Counted from the first letter of the stretch, positions 16,883-25,436 are shown. The stretch: 64,000 nucleotides of DNA from JBBRGK01 sp036741355 (GCA_036741355.1 DAINSK010000019.1:3703-67702), one strand, 5' to 3'. Notes: a model not told the origin generated them from the sequence alone. Numbers and translations: made by a program.

Positions 16883-17884
16883 TCATCCGTCGGCATAGCG
16901 CCGCCGTCCGGCATCACCGCAGGCTGGTCCGCTGTAGCCACAGTCGAGCAGGCAATCATCACAGGTTCCGGCGACTCTCAGGCGCGCCATGTCCGCGATC
17001 TCAATAACGTGCGCTCGCGTGGCGACGACGCCTTGCCGCTGGAGTTCTCCAAGCACGCGAATCACCGTCTCGACGGTCACCCCCGACGCGTCGGCGATGT
17101 TCTGCCGCGTAACTTGAAACGAGATGCGGATACCATTTCCGATCGGCACGCCGTACCGCTGTGCGAACTGCAGCAAGCAGCAAATAATGCGGCCACGCGC
17201 ATCTTTCAAACCCGCCACTGCCGTGGCCAGATCCAGCCGACGAACATCTGCACAGAGTTGGTCGATTATGTTTTGGTTGGCTAGGGGGCAGCGGCGTACA
17301 AGGGTGAGCAGCGCAGACCTCCGCAAGAGGACGAGCACGGCATCATCGAGCGTTGTGGCGGTTGCCGTGAAGGCACGGCCGTCGAGCGCTGCACCGAGCT
17401 CCAGCGCAGAAAATGGTGTGCAGAAGCTGACCACCTGCTTGCGACCATTGGCCGAAGAATGATATAGGCAGACTCGCCCAGCAACCAGGATCCAGAGCCC
17501 CTGGCAGGGTCCGCCCTCGATGAACACGTCGGTGCGGGCCGCGAAACTTCTCGGCTTGACCGCGCCGACCACCGCTGCCAGATCACACCGATCGAGATCG
17601 TGGAAAATAGCGCAGCGCTCGAGCGCCGTTATGAGACCGGGCCGCATGGTCGAGCGCGATTTCCCGTCGGGCGCCTCTCGCACAGAGCGGCTGTCGGCCT
17701 TCAACCAAGGAAACGAGCATTGTGGACCGATCGCGCTGCGTGATGTCTCTGGCTGTGGACAGCTCCATGTTAGGCCCGAGGCCGGCGCCGTGACCAGTGT
17801 CCCCGCCGCGGTCTGCATGCGGACCATCGTCTCATCCATTTCACGAAGGCTACGATGCGATTCCGATGGGAATACGGTCTCCAT
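16883..17884 (-). CDS. Crp/Fnr-family transcriptional regulator with Cys-rich tail
   Basis: Contains a cyclic-nucleotide-binding-like beta barrel (ERCAIFHDLDRCDLAAVVGA ... FIEGGPCQGLWILVAGRVCL) and a C-terminal winged helix whose recognition region is FQVTRQNIADASGVTVETVI. Family members are about 220-240 residues. The full frame gives 333, and the ATG at 17647 (MRPGLITALERC) would give 254; neither has a strong ribosome-binding site, so the start is uncertain. After the DNA-binding domain there is a tail with CDDCLLDCGYSGPAC, four cysteines that could bind metal or an Fe-S cluster. It may sense a redox or gas signal. The gene shares the strand of the catabolic operon. Confidence 0.8.
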   Translation of the reverse strand: METVFPSESHRSLREMDETMVRMQTAAGTLVTAPASGLTWSCPQPETSRSAIGPQCSFPWLKADSRSVREAPDGKSRSTMRPGLITALERCAIFHDLDRCDLAAVVGAVKPRSFAARTDVFIEGGPCQGLWILVAGRVCLYHSSANGRKQVVSFCTPFSALELGAALDGRAFTATATTLDDAVLVLLRRSALLTLVRRCPLANQNIIDQLCADVRRLDLATAVAGLKDARGRIICCLLQFAQRYGVPIGNGIRISFQVTRQNIADASGVTVETVIRVLGELQRQGVVATRAHVIEIADMARLRVAGTCDDCLLDCGYSGPACGDAGRRRYADG

Positions 17885-18073
17885 TGCGCCTGCCGAGACC
17901 CGCGCCCCAACGATCTATCCCCGACATACGCATTCTTATCACGGTTGAGACGGATTTGGGTTCACGTAAACGGAGACAGGACGTGTCCGGCAATGCCCCA
18001 CAGATGCAGATAAGGGCAACGCCTGCGTCAGGCAACGTAACGGCCCGGCACACGGGTTCTCCGGCGGCGCCGA

Positions 18074-18415
18074 TTACGGCAAGATGCTGGGGTTCATGGC
18101 GACGCCGTTGTGGATGAAGAAGCTTCGCACGGCGTTGGCCGCATCCCGGCTGCCCGTGTCCGCCTCGAATCTCTCGATCCGATCGATGTATTCTCTCCGG
18201 GCTCGCGTGCGCAGGACGAACGGCCCGCCCTCGATCGACCGTCGCAGGCACTCGTCGACCATGTCGTCCGGGTTCTTGCCGGCGATCTCGCAGAACTGCG
18301 CGAGAATCTCCATGATCTCCTCGCCATCACCGTGAGAGCCCCAAAGCGAGGCGCGGCTCGCCAGCCAGCGCCTGGTCGATTCGTAGGTCTGAATGCTGCC
18401 GACAGTTACTGTCAT
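18074..18415 (-). CDS. Small protein resembling a tyrosine-recombinase core-binding domain
   Basis: A 113-residue alpha-helical protein. The C-terminal half (RTRARREYIDRIERFEADTG, NAVRSFFIHNGVAMN) resembles the N-terminal SAM-like DNA-binding domain of phage-type integrases, but no catalytic domain (Arg-His-Arg-Tyr) follows. It is the last gene of the minus-strand operon, 18 bases after the second nitroreductase gene. It could be an integrase remnant or a stand-alone DNA-binding protein. The assignment is tentative. Confidence 0.5.
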   Translation of the reverse strand: MTVTVGSIQTYESTRRWLASRASLWGSHGDGEEIMEILAQFCEIAGKNPDDMVDECLRRSIEGGPFVLRTRARREYIDRIERFEADTGSRDAANAVRSFFIHNGVAMNPSILP

Positions 18416-18433
18416 GTCAGACTCCTTCCACCC

Positions 18434-19234
18434 TTAGCCGAGCCTGTCCTTGAGCATGCGTGACAGCGCCCGAACCTCCTGCCCACGCCAAGGTGGCGGC
18501 TGCTCGCGCTGCACGAGCCCCTGCTCGCGCAGGCGCTCCGTGACCTCCGGGTCGCGTTGGAAGGGATGCTCCGGCGTCTGTTCGAAGCAAACCTGCTCGA
18601 ATGGCAGCCGGGGTTCCATGCCTCCCGCTTCCCAGGACTCGGCCGGGTAGCCGATGAACATCGCTGTCACAGGCTCCCAGGTGGGAGGCGCCCTCAGGAC
18701 GGTGGCCGCTCCAGCCTCGTCGAAAGGCGCGAGGGTCGCTGCCAGTCCCTCGTCATAGGCGGCCAGGAGTCCAGCCGCCATGGCAAGGCCGGCATCCGCG
18801 TTCCCACCTCGCTGAGGGCCGCTCTCGAGACCCGGCATCAGCACCTCTGGCAGGATCACCTCGTCTACATAGCGAGTACTCCAGCCGTGCGGCGGGCCGA
18901 GCGCGCCGACATCCACCAGCGCACCAGAGGCAACCGTAGGCCACTTCCGTTCTTCGATTGCCCGGCGTCGCGCGTCCGTATCGTAGTACCAGAAGATGTA
19001 GACGGGTGCGACGTCGAACAGCGCGGCCGAAAGCGGCGTCTTCAGAAGATCACGCTCGTCCTGGCTCAGACTGTCTCGGTAGGCGACGATCGCCTTCGAG
19101 AAGGCGACGTTGACGGCGCGCGAAGAAAGCCGTCCTGCCTCAAGTACGATCTGGACCTTCTGCCGTTCCACGGGGCGGTAAGGCAGGAAGTACTGGAAGA
19201 TTCGACGACGTCCCGCTGCTTCCTTGAAGTCCAT
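18434..19234 (-). CDS. Nitroreductase-family flavoprotein (large form)
   Basis: A 266-residue protein with the outline of nitroreductase-fold FMN proteins: an N-terminal RRRIFQYFLPYRPVERQKVQ, helical middle, and the C-terminal FIGYPAESWEAGGMEPRLPF that matches the family's GYP motif. Such proteins use FMN and NAD(P)H to reduce quinones, nitro compounds or ring systems. It is a diverged paralogue of the upstream gene (19245-20075): both have RPVE-K-Q at the N-terminus, a YRD-LS segment and the GYP-ES-EAGG motif. The typical SSRN-type FMN-binding residues are replaced here (SSRAVNVAF). The physiological substrate is unknown. Confidence 0.75.
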   Translation of the reverse strand: MDFKEAAGRRRIFQYFLPYRPVERQKVQIVLEAGRLSSRAVNVAFSKAIVAYRDSLSQDERDLLKTPLSAALFDVAPVYIFWYYDTDARRRAIEERKWPTVASGALVDVGALGPPHGWSTRYVDEVILPEVLMPGLESGPQRGGNADAGLAMAAGLLAAYDEGLAATLAPFDEAGAATVLRAPPTWEPVTAMFIGYPAESWEAGGMEPRLPFEQVCFEQTPEHPFQRDPEVTERLREQGLVQREQPPPWRGQEVRALSRMLKDRLG

Positions 19235-19244
19235 GTCCTCGCTC

Positions 19245-20075
19245 CTAGTCCGGAAGTCCGTACTTTTTCGCCAGGCCTCGCAACTCCTCGAACCGCCACC
19301 CGAACGGCGCAGGGGCCTGAATCATCAGCGCGTCCTCCAGCTTCTTCACGACCGCCGGCTCTCGATAAAACGGATGGCCGTACCGCAACTCGAAGAAGTC
19401 CTCCTCGAACGGCTCGCGCGGACGCTGACCGCCCGCCTCGATAGACTCTCCTGGGTATCCCAGAAACATCGGGCTGCCAACCGGCGCCCACGTGTCAGGG
19501 ATGGTCATGATCCGGGCGTGAGAGAAAGCCGAAAGCTGGACGCCAAGGCCCTGGTCGACGGCGGCGAGCAGGCCGTATGCCTGTGCCGCGCCGGCTGCAT
19601 GCCGAGCCGCAGCGAGGACCTGGCGCGCGACTGTAGGCCCGTCTGCACCGCGCTGAAACTGGACGGGCACCCGGCCGCCGGATTCGAGCACGGAGCGTAG
19701 GTGTGGTACGACGGTTTCGTCGACGAACCCTTCAGTCCAGCCGTGGCTGGAATTCAGGATCCCTCGCCGTATCAGCTCCCGGAAGTTACGCCCGTCCGCG
19801 ACCTTCTCCAGCTCTGCGACGTCCGCAAAAAAGAAGATGTAGGCATAGGCCATGTCAAGCTGAGCCGTCGTCGTCGGAGTTTTCGCCGCCTGCAGCTGCT
19901 CTGCCGAGAGCTTGTCACGGTAGACGACGACCGTCCGAACGAAGTCCGTCTCCAGAAGTCTCGGCGCTCGGTAGATAGCTTCGACGATCCTTTGGATCTT
20001 CTCATGCTCCACCGGCCGCCAGGGCTCGAAGAAGCGGATCGACCGCCTCGTGCCGATGACGCTTTTGAGCTCCAT
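19245..20075 (-). CDS. Nitroreductase-family flavoprotein (large form)
   Basis: A 276-residue protein beginning MELKSVIGTRRSIRFFEPWR, the classical RRSIR-F nitroreductase start that binds the FMN phosphate. The C-terminal motif FLGYPGESIEAGGQRPREPF is well conserved. Between them lies an extended region (residues about 90-150) not found in short nitroreductases. It sits 12 bases downstream of a CoA-transferase B gene and 10 bases upstream of its paralogue. A heterodimer with the paralogue, or two related flavin reductions, are both reasonable readings. Confidence 0.8.
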   Translation of the reverse strand: MELKSVIGTRRSIRFFEPWRPVEHEKIQRIVEAIYRAPRLLETDFVRTVVVYRDKLSAEQLQAAKTPTTTAQLDMAYAYIFFFADVAELEKVADGRNFRELIRRGILNSSHGWTEGFVDETVVPHLRSVLESGGRVPVQFQRGADGPTVARQVLAAARHAAGAAQAYGLLAAVDQGLGVQLSAFSHARIMTIPDTWAPVGSPMFLGYPGESIEAGGQRPREPFEEDFFELRYGHPFYREPAVVKKLEDALMIQAPAPFGWRFEELRGLAKKYGLPD

Positions 20076-20087
20076 TAGCCACCTCCT

Positions 20088-20933
20088 TCACTCTCTACGC
20101 ACTGCCGCGCGCACGTATTTCTCGCCGTCCCTGACGATCCAGCCACCTGCGGCGTCCGTCGTCTGGCCTCGAACATCGAGCTGAGTGCGGATAATTCGCA
20201 GCTCCTCCTCCGTCGGTGGCTCCAGGACCTTGACTTCATCCGCGAGCAGCGGCTTCCACTCGCACTCTTCCAGGATCTCTTCGACGGTCACCCACGGCAT
20301 CCGGCCGGTGAGCCGCAGCCGCCGGTCCTTGTAGTCGTACAGCGCCCAAGGAGTAACAACCCTGTAGGGGCCGGTGCCGCGCGGCAGGCCCGCTCGCTCC
20401 CGGGCGCCTTCGGTGCCATCCAGAAAGCCTGGAGACGAGATGAAGTCGACTTCCTTGATGAACTTGCGCTTCTCCTGGTCGGTGGTCAGGATCGTCCGCC
20501 AGCAGCAGGCGGCGATGGTGTCGGCGCCGCCGGGGCCGCCGAAACGACGCGGATTCTCGCCGTAGGTTCCAAGGATCGTGGAGTTGATGTTGCCGTGCTG
20601 GTCGATCTGTAGGGAGTTGAGGATGCCGTAGTCGCAAAAGCCAAGGTGGGCATACAGTCCAGCAGTGTTCATGGTCCCCCACTGCAGGGCCCGATAGCCG
20701 GAACGAGAGCTCATCATGGCGCCGATAGGGTCGAACGGCGGCATTGGTTCGGGAGCGACCACACCATCCTCAGTCATATACTGGGCGTCGGGTGCGTAAA
20801 GCTGCTTGGCAAGCAGGACAGAGTAGAGGGGCGTACCCCCGCCCGCCACCCAGTAGATTCGGCCCGGTTCGATGAGCTTGGCGAGGTTGCAGATCTCGAC
20901 CTCGCGGTCCGCGAAGGCGTCGGCCATCGTCAT
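20088..20933 (-). CDS. CoA-transferase class I, subunit B (pair 1)
   Basis: The 281-residue protein is of the glutaconate CoA-transferase B / IpdB type. It has VAGGGTPLYSVLLA near residue 30 and, at residue 55, the Glu of YMTEDGVVAPEP, at the position of the catalytic glutamate of glutaconate CoA-transferase beta. RRFGGPGGADTIAACCWRTI and SSPGFLDG follow. It overlaps the A-subunit gene upstream by four bases, so an A2B2-type complex is expected. The related IpdAB enzymes act as ring-opening hydrolases in steroid catabolism, so hydrolase activity is also possible. Substrate unknown. Confidence 0.85.
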   Translation of the reverse strand: MTMADAFADREVEICNLAKLIEPGRIYWVAGGGTPLYSVLLAKQLYAPDAQYMTEDGVVAPEPMPPFDPIGAMMSSRSGYRALQWGTMNTAGLYAHLGFCDYGILNSLQIDQHGNINSTILGTYGENPRRFGGPGGADTIAACCWRTILTTDQEKRKFIKEVDFISSPGFLDGTEGARERAGLPRGTGPYRVVTPWALYDYKDRRLRLTGRMPWVTVEEILEECEWKPLLADEVKVLEPPTEEELRIIRTQLDVRGQTTDAAGGWIVRDGEKYVRAAVRRE

Positions 20934-21946
20934 GACCTGTAGCCTTCCCTGATAACCTCGTGTCGCCTCAGCTCGATGAGCTTTTTCGTCCCCACGAGCT
21001 TATCGATCATGTCCCTGTCGGTCTCGAAGTCGTACACCCACTTCTGCAGGTACTGTTCGGCGGAGGCGCCTCGCGTTGCTCCGAACACTTCAGCGACACC
21101 TTCTGGGTCAGGCCCATAAACGCCAGGACAGTTACCGGGGTAGCAACCGAAGGGCGCCTCCACGACGGCGTCGACTGCGAAGTAAGGGATGGAGGTAAGA
21201 CCGGGATTCCGGCGGATCTCCTCCGTATCAATGATCTCCTCTGCCGAGATCACTACCTTCTTGGAAGCAAGGGCCGACTCGACATGGGCGACTCCCGCCC
21301 CGAAAACGCGAGCATTTCCGTACACGTCGGATTGATGGACGTGAATAAGGGCGACATCGGGATTCAAAGCCGGCACGATGACGGTGGGTTGGCCTGTGTA
21401 AGGGTCGCGGATCAGTTTTGCGCCGGAATGCTCGAAGCCAGTAGTCCCGCCAAATGACCGGAGTGGCAGAAAGGGAACGCCCATGGCGCCGCCCTGGAGC
21501 CGCAGCGTCAGCACGACGTTGCTGTATTCGTCGATTGTGAGCCGGCCTTCGTCAAGGGCGCGCTGCACCAGTCGAGACGTTGAGAAGAAGCCGCAATCGG
21601 CGCGGCTTGCGCATCCACCTGCGACCAACAAGGCAAGGTCGACGTATGTGAACTTGCCGCTGACCCAGAGGTCGCATTTACGCTGGCGAATAACCTCACG
21701 AAGAAGTGAGTTGGGACCACGGTTCAGGTACTCGCAGTCGTAGACCAGGTAGTCGCCGTTTGCGACGAAGCGGGCGACAGCTTCTTTCTCGCTCATGATC
21801 TTCGGCGTCAGGCCGCGGGCTTTGTGCTCGCGGACGTACTCGCGAAAGCCGTCCGGATCCACTGGGTGGTACCTACCGTCACCCTCCGCAAGGATCTCAA
21901 TGCTGCGGCTCGCGGTCGTTAACATGCGGCCTCCTTGAACCTCCAC
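20930..21946 (-). CDS. CoA-transferase class I, subunit A (pair 1)
   Basis: A 338-residue partner of the next gene. The recognisable parts are PFLPLRSFGGTTGF, PALNPDVALIHVHQSDVYGN and IDTEEIRRNPGLTSIPYFAV, as in glutaconate CoA-transferase A / IpdA-type subunits. The N-terminal 60 or so residues form an extension rich in charged helix before YLVYDCEYLNRGPNS. Its stop overlaps the B-subunit start by four bases, and the thiolase gene ends three bases upstream. It is clearly paralogous to the A subunit at 24438-25436. Confidence 0.85.
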   Translation of the reverse strand: MEVQGGRMLTTASRSIEILAEGDGRYHPVDPDGFREYVREHKARGLTPKIMSEKEAVARFVANGDYLVYDCEYLNRGPNSLLREVIRQRKCDLWVSGKFTYVDLALLVAGGCASRADCGFFSTSRLVQRALDEGRLTIDEYSNVVLTLRLQGGAMGVPFLPLRSFGGTTGFEHSGAKLIRDPYTGQPTVIVPALNPDVALIHVHQSDVYGNARVFGAGVAHVESALASKKVVISAEEIIDTEEIRRNPGLTSIPYFAVDAVVEAPFGCYPGNCPGVYGPDPEGVAEVFGATRGASAEQYLQKWVYDFETDRDMIDKLVGTKKLIELRRHEVIREGYRS

Positions 21947-21949
21947 CTT

Positions 21950-23086
21950 CTAGCGCTTGAACAGCAATATGTTGATGCCGCCGATGCCGGCGTTGTGGAT
22001 CAACCCGACTTTGGCGTCACCGCTTTTGACCTGTCGCGGCCCCGCTTCGCCGGTCAGTTGCCGGAAGATCTCCGTCACCATGGCGGCGCCCGTGGCGCCG
22101 ATCGGATGACCCCGCGAGAGCAGGCCGCCGTCGGTATTGACCGGGATGTCCCCGTCGATCTCTGTCCGGCCCTCCCAAACTGCGCGGGCGCCCTCGCCAC
22201 GGTCCACGAGGCCCAGGCCCTCGATCGTGAAGACCTCTCCCGGGCTGAAGGCGTCGTGTACCTGCGTGACGTCGACGTCTTCCGGCCCGATCCCAGCCCG
22301 CTCGTACGCCTGCCGCGCGAGCCGGGTGACTTCGCCGGCGTTCAGTTCCGAGCCGCCTTCATCGTCGCTGTGCGCCTGATATCGTCCCGAGCCAGTTGCC
22401 CAGCCGGCGACAGTCATCGTGCGGCGGGCATCGTACCTCGCCGCTTTGTCGGCGGCACAGATGACAACCGCGGCGGCGCCGTCGGTGGTTGGGGAACATT
22501 GCAGCAACGTGATCGGGTCCGCGATGAGGCGGGAAGCCATGACCTCGTCCAGCGTGACCGCCGTCTGATACTGCGCGTATGGGTTGAGGGCGCCGTTGCG
22601 GTGTGACTTGACCGACACCTGTGCGAACATCTCGGGTGTGGCGCCGAAGTCCGCCATATAGCGCTGCGCCTGCAGGGCGTAGCTCGCCGGCATCACGGCC
22701 AGACCCATCACGGTTTGGAAGCTGGCGTGTTCCGAGATCTGGAGCATGCCGCGTTGCATCTTTTCGAAGCCCACCACGAGCGCCGTGTCGTACACGCCGT
22801 TGGCCACCGAAAGGTACGCTTCGCGGAACGCGCTCGTGGAGCTGGCGCAAGCCATCTCAATGTTGATCACCGGGATGCCCGTCTGTCCGAGCTCGGAGAC
22901 GACGCTCAGGCCGGCGCCCATGCCGGCTAGCACGCGGCCGACGTAGGCGACCTCGATATCCCGGAACGGCATGCCGGCGTCGTCGAGCGCGTTCTTGATT
23001 GCCTCACGGCCCAGGTCCTGCAGGCTCTTTTCGGGAAACCGGCCGAACCGATGCAGCCCGGCCCCAAGGACGACGACTTCTCGCAT
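21950..23086 (-). CDS. SCP2-type thiolase (acetyl-CoA acetyltransferase family)
   Basis: A 378-residue thiolase-fold enzyme. The nucleophile Cys is in NIEMACASSTSAF, and VHDAFSPGE and SRGHPIGATGAAMVTEI carry the other active-site residues. The C-terminal CxG motif of classical thiolases is replaced by HNAGIGGINILLFKR, as in SCP-x/lipid-transfer-type thiolases. These cleave beta-ketoacyl-CoA, or act as aldolases when paired with a DUF35 protein in steroid breakdown. The DUF35 gene lies directly upstream, 38 bases away, and a complex is likely. AAGGAGAGCACTGCG lies just before the ATG. Confidence 0.9.
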   Translation of the reverse strand: MREVVVLGAGLHRFGRFPEKSLQDLGREAIKNALDDAGMPFRDIEVAYVGRVLAGMGAGLSVVSELGQTGIPVINIEMACASSTSAFREAYLSVANGVYDTALVVGFEKMQRGMLQISEHASFQTVMGLAVMPASYALQAQRYMADFGATPEMFAQVSVKSHRNGALNPYAQYQTAVTLDEVMASRLIADPITLLQCSPTTDGAAAVVICAADKAARYDARRTMTVAGWATGSGRYQAHSDDEGGSELNAGEVTRLARQAYERAGIGPEDVDVTQVHDAFSPGEVFTIEGLGLVDRGEGARAVWEGRTEIDGDIPVNTDGGLLSRGHPIGATGAAMVTEIFRQLTGEAGPRQVKSGDAKVGLIHNAGIGGINILLFKR

Positions 23087-23124
23087 CGCAGTGCTCTCCT
23101 TCTGTGCTGAACGGTACTGAAGCG

Positions 23125-23583
23125 CTACGCCGGCCGCGAGCCGGTCGACGGTCGCGCTACGAACGAGACAACCGTGTTGCCCGCCTCGTCGTCCTTGATC
23201 CGGTGGGCAACGATCTCTACCCGGTCGCCGATACGGACCGCCTCCGGATCGCAGTCCACCATCACCGTTTGCACCGTCGGTCGGCCATCGAGCGCGACGC
23301 GGACGATCGCGTAGGGTGGCACCATCGCGGAGCCGTTGAGCTGCTGCCGAACGATGGTGTAGGTCTCCACGCTGCCTTGAGTGGCGAGTTTCACTTCACG
23401 CATCTCGGCGCTGCTGCAGTTTGCACAGAAGGCGCGTTGTGGAAAGAACATCTCCCGGCAGGCCGCGCACCGCGAGCCGAGTAGCTTCACCGGTTGGTCG
23501 AGATGATCGGGCATGGAGAACATCCCCGGGCGCAGCGGTACCAGGCGGCCGGTTGTTCCCATCGGGCGCGTATCAGTAGTCAT
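23125..23583 (-). CDS. DUF35 zinc-ribbon/OB-fold protein, thiolase partner
   Basis: A 152-residue protein with a rubredoxin-like zinc ribbon (CAACREMFFPQRAFCANC) followed by an OB fold (GSVETYTIVRQQLNGSAMVP, PYAIVRVALDGRPTVQT). DUF35 proteins bind acyl-CoA and pair with SCP2-type thiolases or with HMG-CoA synthase-like enzymes. The neighbouring thiolase makes that role the natural reading. It is placed between CoA-transferase pair 2 and the thiolase. Confidence 0.88.
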   Translation of the reverse strand: MTTDTRPMGTTGRLVPLRPGMFSMPDHLDQPVKLLGSRCAACREMFFPQRAFCANCSSAEMREVKLATQGSVETYTIVRQQLNGSAMVPPYAIVRVALDGRPTVQTVMVDCDPEAVRIGDRVEIVAHRIKDDEAGNTVVSFVARPSTGSRPA

Positions 23584-23604
23584 TGCGCTCCTCAGCTCAG
23601 CGGC

Positions 23605-24441
23605 CTATGCCGCTCTACGGTACTTGCCACCCTCGATCACGATCCAGGCGCCGGTGCCTGCCGTCTGACCGCGAACGTCGAGCTCGGTACGGTAGACGGT
23701 CAACTCTTCGTCCGAGGGCGGCTCTAGGACCTTGATCGTCTCCGCCACGTGCGGTCGGCATTCGCACTCGGCCATTACCTCGTCCACCGTGACCCACGGA
23801 GCGATGGCAATCAGCCGCAGCCTGCGGTCGTTGCTGTAATCGTACATCGAGGCAGACGTGACGACCCGCCAGGGGCCGGTGCCTACAGGCAACCCGGCCC
23901 GCTCGCGCGCGCCTGGCAAGCCGTCGAGGAAGCCCGGCGAGGAGATGAAGTCAACCCGCTCCACGAAGTTCCGGCGTTGCTGGTCGGTCATCAGGATCGT
24001 GCGCCAGCACATTGCGGCGATTGAGTCGGCCCCTCCTGGCCCGCCGAAGCGGCGGCCGCCGGTCGGGTATTCGCCTCGGAAGGTGGAGTTGATGTTGCCG
24101 TGCTTGTCCACCTGCAGGGTGCCCAGGATTCCGTAGTCGACGAAGCCGAGCGCCGCATAGTCCTGCACGGTGTTCATCGTGCCCCACTGCAAGGCGCGGT
24201 AGCCCGAACGGGCGCTGACCATGGTCTGGATCGGCTCGAATGGCAGCAGCGGCTCGGGTGCGACCACTCCGTCCTCGGTGAGGTAGGCGGCATGAGGAGC
24301 ATAACCCATGCGCTGGGCTAGCAGGACCGCGTACAGGGGGCTACCGCCGCCCGCAACCCAGTACACACGGCCGTCCTGGATCAAGCGGGCTGCAAAACAG
24401 ACCTCTGCCTCTCGTTCGCTGAAGCTCATCGCGCTCGTCAT
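23605..24441 (-). CDS. CoA-transferase class I, subunit B (pair 2)
   Basis: A 278-residue paralogue of the subunit at 20088-20933, with the same landmarks: VAGGGSPLYAVLLAQ, AAYLTEDGVVAPEPLLPFEP (Glu56 is the likely catalytic residue), FGGPGGADSIAAMCWRTIL and SSPGFLDGLPGARERAGLP. It overlaps its A-subunit gene by four bases. Keeping the glutamate argues for a working CoA-transferase rather than a relic. How its substrate differs from that of pair 1 cannot be read from the sequence. Confidence 0.85.
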   Translation of the reverse strand: MTSAMSFSEREAEVCFAARLIQDGRVYWVAGGGSPLYAVLLAQRMGYAPHAAYLTEDGVVAPEPLLPFEPIQTMVSARSGYRALQWGTMNTVQDYAALGFVDYGILGTLQVDKHGNINSTFRGEYPTGGRRFGGPGGADSIAAMCWRTILMTDQQRRNFVERVDFISSPGFLDGLPGARERAGLPVGTGPWRVVTSASMYDYSNDRRLRLIAIAPWVTVDEVMAECECRPHVAETIKVLEPPSDEELTVYRTELDVRGQTAGTGAWIVIEGGKYRRAA

Positions 24442-25436
24442 GCGTGGTATCCTTCCTGAATCCGCACCCGATCCCGCAGGTCCAGGAGCTTTTTCAGCCC
24501 CACGCGGCGCTCGAGCATCGCCTCGTGGTTGCTCACGCTAAAGACCCATTTCTCGAGGTACTCGGACACACGATCCTGGCGCAGGGCGCCGAACACTTCT
24601 GCCGTGTGCTCGGCGTCCGACGAGTACACACCCTGACAGCTACCCGGGTACGCGCCGTAGGGCGCCAGCACGACCGCGTCGACGACGAACCAGGGGATCG
24701 AGGTCAGACCGGGATTGCGCCGGATCTCCTCCGTATCGATTATGCGCTCGGTAGAGAGGATGACCTTCTTCGATGCGAGCGCGGTCTCGATGTGCGCGAT
24801 GCCCGTGCCGAAGACGCGGGCGTTGCCATACACGTCTGCTTCATGCACGTGGATCAGCGCCACATCCGGATTGAGCGCTGGGAGCAGGACGGCGGGCCCG
24901 CCGGTGTACGGGTCGGTGATCGTCGTAGCGGCCGAGTACCGGTAGCCGTCGGTGCCTCCGAAGGAGCGGGTCTGGATGAACGACACGCCCTGGCTGCCCG
25001 CGCGCAGCCGCAGCGTCAGCGCGGCGTTGCTGTACTCGTAGAACTTGAGTCCGCCTGCTTCCGCAGCGCGGCTGAACATCGGCCCCTGTGAGCCGAAGTA
25101 TCCGACGTCGGCCCGAGCGACGCAACCGGCCTCGACCAGCAGCGCCAGGTCGACGTAGGTGAACTTCGCACACACCCACAGGTCTCGGCGCCGCTGCCGG
25201 ATCAGCTCACGAATCAGCGATGCCGGTCCGCGCTGAAGGTAATTGCAGTCATAGACGAGGTAATCGCCGTCCTCGACGAACGCGGCTACGGCCTCCCGCT
25301 CGTCCACCAACTTCGAGACCAGGGCGCGTTGCTTGTGCTCGCGCACGTACTGCCTGAATCCGTCGGGATCCGGACGCAGGAACTCTATTGAATTGTCTAT
25401 GAACCCTGGAGGCTCGCTCTCCCGAACGATGCTCAT
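24438..25436 (-). CDS. CoA-transferase class I, subunit A (pair 2)
   Basis: A 332-residue paralogue of the A subunit at 20930-21946. It shares the extended N-terminus (DPDGFRQYVREHKQRAL), YLVYDCNYLQRGPASLIREL, FIQTRSFGGTDGYRYS and LNPDVALIHVHEADVYGNAR. Its start overlaps the etfB stop by four bases and its stop overlaps the B subunit, so etfA-etfB-A2-B2 is a tightly coupled block. Extensive colinear similarity shows that the A/B pair was duplicated as a unit. Confidence 0.85.
   Translation of the reverse strand: MSIVRESEPPGFIDNSIEFLRPDPDGFRQYVREHKQRALVSKLVDEREAVAAFVEDGDYLVYDCNYLQRGPASLIRELIRQRRRDLWVCAKFTYVDLALLVEAGCVARADVGYFGSQGPMFSRAAEAGGLKFYEYSNAALTLRLRAGSQGVSFIQTRSFGGTDGYRYSAATTITDPYTGGPAVLLPALNPDVALIHVHEADVYGNARVFGTGIAHIETALASKKVILSTERIIDTEEIRRNPGLTSIPWFVVDAVVLAPYGAYPGSCQGVYSSDAEHTAEVFGALRQDRVSEYLEKWVFSVSNHEAMLERRVGLKKLLDLRDRVRIQEGYHA

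Noticed and set aside
16684..17007. Plus-strand frame over the Crp-like gene end
   Set aside because: Arg/His-rich composition typical of a shadow frame.
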